A stretch of DNA of 64,000 nt. Origin: Myxococcus stipitatus (GTDB lineage: Bacteria; Myxococcota; Myxococcia; Myxococcales; Myxococcaceae). This document shows positions 58,621 to 64,000 of the stretch, piece after piece. The notes under the pieces were generated by a model. It saw only the letters and a list, made by a program, of their open reading frames with translations. It had not been told where the DNA came from and did not search any database. The translations under genes were made by a program, and so were the position numbers. The DNA is taken from assembly GCF_021412625.1 (NCBI RefSeq), contig NZ_JAKCFI010000004.1:682001-746000 (forward strand). Reading direction: 5' to 3'. Numbering within the stretch: position 1 is the first letter of the stretch; the number at the start of each line of letters is the position of its first letter.

Positions 58621-59084
58621 GCGACGGAGCCGCTTGGCAGGGCAACATCAAGGCGCGCTTGTACGAACGGGTCCGCGAGCGAGGCTACGACTCGCTGTCC
58701 ACCTTTGCCGATGCGCGACCCGCCGTGCCGCTGTACGTCCTGGCCGACGAGTTGGGCCACGACGTTGCTGCGGTGCAGGTGTTGAGCGGTTTGCTGTACG
58801 AGGCGGAACAGAACAAGCGGGTCACTCGCTTGGTTCGTGATGTGCTCGTGCGCGAGTTGTCCGAGAGATTCCCGAGCGGCTGGCCAGACGTGCTGGACGA
58901 TGCAACCCGGGGAGAGGTTGCGATGGCGCTCGGCACGTGGACTGCCTACACCCCAGAAACGCATAAGGAGCGAGTCCGGGCGGCCAGGGCGGTGCTTCGC
59001 GAGAGCCCACCACCTCCCGGCTGGCGTCCAAATGGTCCCGACGACGAGCTGCTGCGGACTCTCCTTCCGGACGACGAAGCCTGA
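58617..59084 (+). CDS. putative immunity protein of the SitA5-like toxin
   Basis: A 155-residue cytoplasmic protein that starts within the toxin stop codon (ATGA overlap), the tightest coupling in this cluster. It has no signal peptide and is mostly helical and acidic. Its layout (KARLYERVRERGYDSLSTFA, PLYVLADELG, then SPPPPGWRPNGPDDELL near the end) matches a small family I remember beside TIGR02269 toxin genes in myxobacteria, sometimes mislabelled NUDIX; no Nudix box is present. The immunity function is inferred from position. Confidence 0.75.
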   Translation: MSDGAAWQGNIKARLYERVRERGYDSLSTFADARPAVPLYVLADELGHDVAAVQVLSGLLYEAEQNKRVTRLVRDVLVRELSERFPSGWPDVLDDATRGEVAMALGTWTAYTPETHKERVRAARAVLRESPPPPGWRPNGPDDELLRTLLPDDEA

Positions 59085-59387
59085 CCGCCACACCGCTAGC
59101 CGGTGAGACAGAGGTCATGCCGTCATGTACCCCCAGTGTGCCCCTCCAGCGGGTTCGAGGTGGCACCTGGGGGGACAACGTGGGACGGGGCGGGATGAAC
59201 AACCCGAGGAGGTTCAATGCGATAGCGGGTAACAGCGCGTCCTGCTTTGGTTTTTCTACCGCCCTCCCTGCGGGTTTTTCTACCATTGGCGGTGAGGTGA
59301 GGACGCGGCGGTCGGGCGCCGCGTCTCGGTCGAGGGAACTCGTGGAGGGCTCCGGGCGTCCTGACAGGACCCTGCCGGAGAGTCACC
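59085..59387. other. 303-nt intergenic region
   Basis: No gene is seen. The only standout element is a pair of T-rich direct repeats at 59249-59284, listed separately. Confidence 0.4.
59249..59284. repeat. 12-bp direct repeat, 24-nt period
   Basis: GGTTTTTCTACC occurs at 59249-59260 and again at 59273-59284, in otherwise GC-rich DNA 104 nt upstream of the next gene. The T-rich runs and regular spacing suggest a regulator site or promoter element. No family can be assigned. Confidence 0.4.
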
Positions 59388-60134
59388 ATGGTGTCAGCCC
59401 TCGTGTTGGTCGGGATGCTCGTCGCCACGCCTGATGTGGCGGTGGAGCTCGAGGTGTTCGTCCCGCTGTGTGACAACGCGCTGATTGCGTGTGGCCGCGC
59501 TCCCGCGGGGGCGCCTCGGGCCCTGGACACGAACCTCTACTGGGGAGCCGCGTATGGCGCGGAGCGATACCTCTCCAGGGCGCCGGGGTTCCGGGTGGTG
59601 GAGCGGGTGGATGGCGCGGCCGATGCGCCGGTGTTGCGTCGGCTGGTCGTCGAGAGGGCCGCGGCCGGTGGCGAGCGGCGGGTCCGGCTCACGCTGTATG
59701 CCTATGCGGGGGACCGCATCGACACCGCGTTGGAGGACTTCCTTCGCGCCGCGGCCGGCGGCAGTCGGGCGGACCTCGTCGTCTGGGCGGGGCATGACCG
59801 GCTCATGGACCGACCTCCGCCCACCCTCCAGGCCGCGGCGAGCGCCACCCCGAGGCCCGTGGCCGTCCTGGCCTGCATGAGCGAGCAGTACTTCGGCCCC
59901 GTGCTGGAGGCCGTGGGGGCCCGGCCGGTCGTCCTCACCCGGACGTTGATGGCGCCGGAGGCCTACCTCCTGGAGGCGCTGGCGTCCGCGGTCGCGCGTC
60001 ACGGCGCGACGGACGCGACGGCCCTACGCGCGCCGCTCGTCGCGGCCTATGCGCGCTACCAGCGCATCTCGCTCCGTTCTGCGGGCTCGGTCTTCTCGAA
60101 GGTGCGCGCCCCCGGGCCCTCCACGCCGCGATGA
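59388..60134 (+). CDS. conserved hypothetical protein, probably exported
   Basis: A 248-residue protein with a weak N-terminal signal-like segment (MVSALVLVGMLVATPDVAVE). It matches the pattern of a scattered bacterial family whose members start V-FV-LCDN, continue with DTNLYWGAAYGAERYL, then have a GH-LMD motif (WAGHDRLMD), a cysteine in VAVLACMSEQYF and end with TRTLMAPEAYLLEAL. The spaced His and Cys recall caspase-like or C10-type folds, but no activity is established. It stands alone and is convergent with the small lipoprotein gene, 26 nt away. Confidence 0.75.
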   Translation: MVSALVLVGMLVATPDVAVELEVFVPLCDNALIACGRAPAGAPRALDTNLYWGAAYGAERYLSRAPGFRVVERVDGAADAPVLRRLVVERAAAGGERRVRLTLYAYAGDRIDTALEDFLRAAAGGSRADLVVWAGHDRLMDRPPPTLQAAASATPRPVAVLACMSEQYFGPVLEAVGARPVVLTRTLMAPEAYLLEALASAVARHGATDATALRAPLVAAYARYQRISLRSAGSVFSKVRAPGPSTPR

Positions 60135-60160
60135 GCAAATGCCCGTCGCGGGTGGGCGTC

Positions 60161-60610
60161 TCAGGGGCGCTTCATCGGCGCGAGGAGGTGGGGTGTCACG
60201 GTGACGCAGCGACCCTCCTGGCACGCGGCGCGACACCCTCTGCGACAGGGCAGGTCCTCCACCGCGCGACCGCAGTGGCGGAGGGTCTCCACGTGCAGCA
60301 CGCGCTTGTCCCGGCTGTAGTACCAGTCGCTGGACATCGGGAAGCAGCAACCGTCGGACAGCGAGGTGATGTTCTCGGCGCGGCAGTCGTCGTCCACCTC
60401 GCAGGCGAGGTGTTCGCGCGACTCCAGGATGAACGCTCCGCGTGCCTGCTCACAGGCCCCCACCGGTGGCTCGCTGGGGCCTCCCGCCGCCGTGGCGGCA
60501 CCTGCTTCCGGAAGGGCGTGATGCGACCGAGGCGCGCAGCCGATGGCCACGAGGAGCATGCCGAGGAAGGGCCATCTCGGGGGAGGTGTCGCTCCTGAGG
60601 TTCGACGCAT
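60161..60610 (-). CDS. small cysteine-rich lipoprotein
   Basis: A 149-residue protein from the ATG at 60610. The signal peptide (RWPFLGMLLVAIGC) ends in a VAIGC lipobox. The mature part contains about ten cysteines, including CEVDDDCRAENI, SDGCCFP, CRRGCRAACQEGRC. The C..DDDC...... pattern recalls the disulphide-knotted modules common in myxobacterial surface lipoproteins. Function unknown. Confidence 0.78.
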   Translation of the reverse strand: MRRTSGATPPPRWPFLGMLLVAIGCAPRSHHALPEAGAATAAGGPSEPPVGACEQARGAFILESREHLACEVDDDCRAENITSLSDGCCFPMSSDWYYSRDKRVLHVETLRHCGRAVEDLPCRRGCRAACQEGRCVTVTPHLLAPMKRP

Positions 60611-61212
60611 GGGGAGGGCTCCACGTCGGCTGGAGGGCTGCGCAACCAGTCCCATCCTGACGGTGGATGGGCTTTCGTTGAAGACTCATCGGCCGGGGGC
60701 CCTGGTTGGCGCGGGGCCGCGCGGGGTGCCAGCCAGCGCTTCACGACGAGGGGAGGGGACGGACATGTGTCACCACGTGGGGGCTTCGGGTGGGGCGTGA
60801 GATGGGGGCGGGGTGTGCGAATGGGCCCACGCGACCGGTGAAGGCCGTTGCCGAGCTGACGCGCACCTCGAACGAGATGGGACGGCTGGGGGGCCGCGCC
60901 GCGAAGGATGGGTCAGGCTCCCCCGCGCGCCTGGCGGCGGCCATCCGGGAGATCGAGTCATGGCCCCGTGACCCGATGAAGGGCCCGAACGGCACCCCGG
61001 CGCGTGTCCCTCTCTCGGTCCAGGTCGAGCTTCGCGACCCCGTGACGCCTCCCGCCGTGGCTCCCGGCGAGAACCCCGGGGGCCGACGGCTGGCTGCCCG
61101 GCGCCCGGCGGAGCGTCGCGGGCCTTCCGAGCGGGCTTCGGGTCGCATGGCCTGCCCGGGGCGTCGCTGGATCGTCTACTGTGCCGGCCCTCCGAAAGGT
61201 CGGTGTCGTCTC
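60611..61212. other. 602-nt region upstream of the radical SAM gene, partly coding-like
   Basis: The plus frame that becomes the radical SAM gene is open without a stop from 60706. From ATG 60802 to about 61080 nearly all third codon positions are G or C (MGAGCANG, VKAVAELTRTSNEMGRLGGR, AAIREIESWPRDPMKGPNG), as in real genes here. After that the bias weakens towards 61213. It may be an N-terminal extension, a decayed separate gene or a small leader protein. Confidence 0.4.
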
Positions 61213-62928
61213 ATGGGTGGTCGCGTCCTCTCGCCAGTCCTCCTCGTCGGTGCCGGTACGGGCGAGGCCACGTGCGGCATCCTGTATCTGGCGAGCTACC
61301 TGCGGCGCGGTGGAGTCGAGGCCTTCGTGCGCCTGTACGACGGCGACGAGACACCCGAGGAGGTGGCGCGCTCCTTCGAGAGCCTCGTGCGGCGCGTGCG
61401 TCCCAAGCTGGTGGGCATCAGCCTCAAGTGGTTCCACCACGTGGACCGCGCGCTGCTCATCGCGCGGACCTTGCGGCGAATCGACCCGACCGTCCGCATC
61501 GTCCTGGGCGGCAACTCCGCCTCGTTCTGGTGGCGCGAGCTCAGCGCCCACGACTGCGTCGACGACATCATCCTGGGAGACGGCGAGGCGCCGCTGCTGT
61601 CCCTCTGCCGCGGGGACGAGGACGTCGCCAATCGCGTGACGCGCAACACCGCCGGTCAGCCGACCCGCCTGCCGCTGGCCTACGTGCAGAAGGCCACCAA
61701 CACCGAGGACATCTACTACTCGCACTTCGACGAGATGTTCCTGAGCCAGCTCGACCTGAACTCCTTCTCTGGCTGGGTCGCGCCGGGGAAGGGCTGTGGG
61801 GAGAACTGCCTCTACTGCGGGGGCGCCCGGGGCAACCAGAAGGCGGCCTTCGGACGCGCGAAGCCCTTCCTCCGCTCGGAGGAGAGCGTGCGGCGCGACC
61901 ACGGCGAGATCGCCGGCCACACGTGGCAGATGCGCTACGACTTCGCGGGGAGCTCGGCGGAGTTCCTCGGTGCCACCTGGGCGGGCGTGGACCTCTCTCG
62001 CCACTGCTGTACGTACTTCCTGTGGGGCGTGCCGCGCGTCGAACTGGTGGACGCGCTCGCGCGGACCTTCCAGCGCGTCTACATGGTGGTCGACATCGGC
62101 TGCTTCTCCGAGAAACAGCGCCTCGAGCAGATGAGCCGGGGGCTGCTCAAGCCGTGCGCGAAGGACGCGGAGCTGCTCGACCTCATCGAGGCCAGCCGGC
62201 GCCACGCGAACCTGGAGATCGAAATCTCCGGCATCGGCGGGCTCCCGTTCGCGAGCGAGGCGACGCTGGCGGAGGAGCTGCGGCTCGTGGAGCGCATCAT
62301 CGGGCTCGACTGCGTCATCGGCTATCAGCGGCTCGAGTCCCAGCCCGGCGCGCTGGCCACCGAGCACCCCGCGCGGTTCGACATGGTGTCCGAGGCCCGG
62401 ACGTTCGCGGAGTTCCTCGACTACTTCGAGCGGCGCGAGCCCGGAGACGTGTCGGTGCCCATGATTCGCTTCCGAGACGCGAAGCTGGAAGCGGCCGTGC
62501 AGCGCACCTCCGACCGCATCGACGCCATGGCCTGGAAGCACCGCGACACGCGCAAGCGCGTCAACCTCCAGGGGCGCACGCGGTTGATGAACACCGCGAC
62601 GTCGACGCGGCGGTTCTCGCTGGGGGATTGGCTCGGCTCCCACCGCGCGCCCGCCAGGGTGGCCGGCGAGCCCGTCACCGTCGTGCGCTCGGTGGACGGC
62701 ATCACCCTGTCCTGTGCCCCATCGCTCCCGCCGCGGAGGTTCTCCGACCCGGCGCTGGTGCAGGGCGAGGACGGGGCCATCCTGCTCGCGGCCCTCGCCG
62801 CCTTCGAGCGGCCCGCCACCGTCGCCGAGGCGGTGGCCCGGCTGGGCGCGAAGGCGCGGCTCGACCCGCGCTCGGCGCGAGAGGTCATCGACCACCTCGT
62901 GGACGGACGCTTCCTCCAGCCCGCGTAG
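61213..62928 (+). CDS. radical SAM enzyme with B12-binding-like N-terminus and PqqD-like C-terminus
   Basis: A 571-residue protein from ATG 61213. Residues 1-140 look like a B12-binding-type Rossmann domain (GILYLASYLRRGGVEAF, PKLVGISLKWFHH, DIILGDGEAPLL), without the DxHxxG cobalamin motif. The iron-sulphur cluster cysteines are Cys195, Cys199 and Cys202 (CGENCLYC). The last about 90 residues (GAILLAALAAFERPATVAEA through VIDHLVDGRFLQPA) resemble a PqqD-like winged helix, the peptide-binding element of many RiPP enzymes. No obvious precursor peptide gene is present. It might modify a peptide or an envelope lipid; the substrate is unknown. Confidence 0.85.
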   Translation: MGGRVLSPVLLVGAGTGEATCGILYLASYLRRGGVEAFVRLYDGDETPEEVARSFESLVRRVRPKLVGISLKWFHHVDRALLIARTLRRIDPTVRIVLGGNSASFWWRELSAHDCVDDIILGDGEAPLLSLCRGDEDVANRVTRNTAGQPTRLPLAYVQKATNTEDIYYSHFDEMFLSQLDLNSFSGWVAPGKGCGENCLYCGGARGNQKAAFGRAKPFLRSEESVRRDHGEIAGHTWQMRYDFAGSSAEFLGATWAGVDLSRHCCTYFLWGVPRVELVDALARTFQRVYMVVDIGCFSEKQRLEQMSRGLLKPCAKDAELLDLIEASRRHANLEIEISGIGGLPFASEATLAEELRLVERIIGLDCVIGYQRLESQPGALATEHPARFDMVSEARTFAEFLDYFERREPGDVSVPMIRFRDAKLEAAVQRTSDRIDAMAWKHRDTRKRVNLQGRTRLMNTATSTRRFSLGDWLGSHRAPARVAGEPVTVVRSVDGITLSCAPSLPPRRFSDPALVQGEDGAILLAALAAFERPATVAEAVARLGAKARLDPRSAREVIDHLVDGRFLQPA

Positions 62929-62949
62929 AGACGCCCGAGGGGGTGGGTG

Positions 62950-63507
62950 TCAGCGCCGGGCCTGGGCCAGGAAATCGGCCGTGGAGGAGACCTTCGCGTA
63001 GGCCATGCCGAGCGCCGCGAGGAACGCGGCGTGGACCTGGGGCGCCGGCACCGCCTGTCCGTTGAACTCCAGGGCCCGGGCCGCGCAGGCGTCATGGAGC
63101 ACGGTGACCGAATAACCCAGGTCCGCCGCCGCGCGCGCCGTGGCGTCCACGCACATGAGCGTCATGGCCCCCACGACGACGACATGCTGGATGCCGAGGG
63201 CGCGCAGGTGCGCGTCCAGGTCCGTCTGCCGGAAGCTGTTGGGGAAGTGCTTGAGCACGACGGTCTCCCCGGGGCGGGGCGCGACCTGGGGGTGGAGCTG
63301 CGCGCCCGGCGTCCCCGGCAGGAAGAACGTGGCCCCGGGCTGGAGCGACTCGTGGCGCACGTGGACGAGCGGCAGGCCGCGCTCCCGGAAGAAGTCCAGG
63401 GCCGCCCGGGCCTGGGCCGCCGCGGCCTCCATGCGGTCCAGCTCGAACCGGCCTCCCGGGAAGTAGTCGTTCTGGATGTCGATGAGCAGCAGGGCGGTGT
63501 TCTCCAT
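62950..63507 (-). CDS. isochorismatase-family cysteine hydrolase
   Basis: A 185-residue hydrolase with the family triad Asp10 (LLLIDIQNDYF), Lys86 (VVLKHFPNSF) and Cys119 (GAMTLMCVDATARAA). The start at 63507 follows AAGGAGG at good spacing. Members hydrolyse isochorismate, nicotinamide or N-carbamoyl and related compounds; the substrate here is not clear. It is divergent from a GlxA-type AraC regulator, a pairing seen in many bacteria in which the regulator controls the hydrolase. Confidence 0.93.
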   Translation of the reverse strand: MENTALLLIDIQNDYFPGGRFELDRMEAAAAQARAALDFFRERGLPLVHVRHESLQPGATFFLPGTPGAQLHPQVAPRPGETVVLKHFPNSFRQTDLDAHLRALGIQHVVVVGAMTLMCVDATARAAADLGYSVTVLHDACAARALEFNGQAVPAPQVHAAFLAALGMAYAKVSSTADFLAQARR

Positions 63508-63580
63508 GGGCACATCCTCCTTGTCGGCGTGTCGTAGCGTGACGGCCGCGGTAATACCCAGCCTGGAGCGTGGGCAGCAG

Positions 63581-63594
63581 TGTCCGGATGGACA
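63581..63594. promoter_or_regulatory. small palindrome in the divergent promoter region
   Basis: TGTCC at 63581-63585 and GGACA at 63590-63594 form an inverted repeat with a 4-nt spacer, 28 nt before the regulator ATG at 63623 and 73 nt before the hydrolase start. It is a candidate operator for the adjacent GlxA-type regulator, though AraC-type proteins more often use direct repeats. Confidence 0.35.
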
Positions 63595-63622
63595 AAGTCC
63601 GGGCGGAAAACGACAAGGGACC

Positions 63623-64000
63623 ATGCGCGCCGAGCCGTCGAAGACCCACATCGCGGTGCTGGCGCTGGAGGGCTGCGTGGCCTCCAGCGTGACGGGGCCC
63701 CTGGACGTGTTCGCCATGGCGAACCTGCTCAGTCGGCAGCAGGGCCGTGCCGAGCCCTTCCAGGCGGAGCTCGTGTCCGTGCACCCCCGGGCTCCCCACA
63801 GCTTCCATGGGCTGGCGCTGTCCTCTGCCCGCGTGCCGGGTCCCGCGGAGCGCTTCGACGTCGTCCTCGTCCCCGCGGTGGTGGGCCACCTGGAGGGCAG
63901 CGTGGCCGACCGCTGCGCGGCGGACTGGTTGGTGACCCAGCACACGCGGGGCGCGAAGGTGGCCGCCGTGTGCGCGGGGGCCTTCCTGCTCGCGTCGAGC
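63623..64000 (+). CDS. GlxA-family transcriptional regulator (3-prime end outside window)
   Basis: Only the first 126 codons are present. They encode the DJ-1/PfpI-like amidotransferase domain of GlxA-type regulators: HIAVLALEGCVASSVTGPLD at the start, FDVVLVPAVVG, and the nucleophile-elbow region KVAAVCAGAFLLAS at the window edge. Full proteins carry a C-terminal AraC-type helix-turn-helix, which would lie beyond 64000. AAGGGA precedes the ATG. It is divergent from the isochorismatase-family gene and probably regulates it. Confidence 0.9.
   Translation, partial: MRAEPSKTHIAVLALEGCVASSVTGPLDVFAMANLLSRQQGRAEPFQAELVSVHPRAPHSFHGLALSSARVPGPAERFDVVLVPAVVGHLEGSVADRCAADWLVTQHTRGAKVAAVCAGAFLLASS

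Noticed and set aside
60741..61148. A 135-codon minus-strand open frame upstream of the radical SAM gene
   Set aside because: It is arginine/proline/serine-rich, and the codon bias in this stretch favours the plus-strand frame.

Overview
The window looks like chromosome of a myxobacterium of the Myxococcus/Corallococcus/Archangium type. Its GC content is very high and its codons almost always end in G or C. It carries families that are largely myxobacterial: a DUF2381-type gene next to a Ser/Thr kinase, a SitA5/TIGR02269-type toxin, and MopE-like cysteine-rich and tectonin-like proteins. Many genes encode lipoproteins or secreted proteins. All family assignments are from reading motifs; no database search was possible.

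Layout. 1-6.7 kb is a plus-strand fatty-acid beta-oxidation operon: two acyl-CoA dehydrogenases (the first entering from outside), a thiolase, a fused enoyl-CoA hydratase/3-hydroxyacyl-CoA dehydrogenase and an aldehyde dehydrogenase. It ends in a perfect hairpin shared with a convergent di-haem RoxA-like cytochrome gene (6.8-8.8 kb). 9-24 kb is a mosaic of small units: two envelope or membrane proteins, an ECF41 sigma factor divergent from an AhpD-type gene (each with a TGTCACA-N16-CGTC promoter), an M1 aminopeptidase lipoprotein, a FUSC membrane protein, an ArsR-SRPBCC pair with a palindromic operator, an aldo/keto reductase, a LytS/LytTR-type two-component pair, and an exported HisC-like aminotransferase. 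24-28 kb holds an M11-like metalloprotease lipoprotein and a DUF1023 alpha/beta hydrolase.

28-38 kb is the most clearly accessory part: a cysteine-rich MopE-like repeat protein, a 2.1-kaa SpvB/TcdB-like RHS polymorphic toxin, its likely immunity gene, a serine-recombinase remnant and a PIN-like protein. 38.4-41.6 kb is a xylose-type ABC importer. An S-adenosylhomocysteine riboswitch at 41.84-41.90 kb precedes ahcY. Then come a large secreted subtilase with four NBR1-like Ig repeats, a DinB protein and a patatin-like outer-membrane phospholipase.

49.9-59.1 kb is another accessory stretch. It has a duplicated-domain secreted protein, remnants of a tectonin gene and an IS256-type transposase, and a DUF2381 gene broken by an in-frame TAG and a G8 frameshift. 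A Ser/Thr kinase there has its transmembrane tail shifted at a C6 run. It ends with a second, degenerate kinase and a three-gene unit: beta-barrel-like protein, SitA5-like toxin without a lipobox cysteine, and an ATGA-coupled putative immunity protein. 59-64 kb carries a conserved secreted protein, a small cysteine-rich lipoprotein, a radical SAM enzyme with a PqqD-like C-terminus and an unexplained in-frame coding extension upstream, and an isochorismatase-family hydrolase divergent from a GlxA-type regulator that runs off the window.
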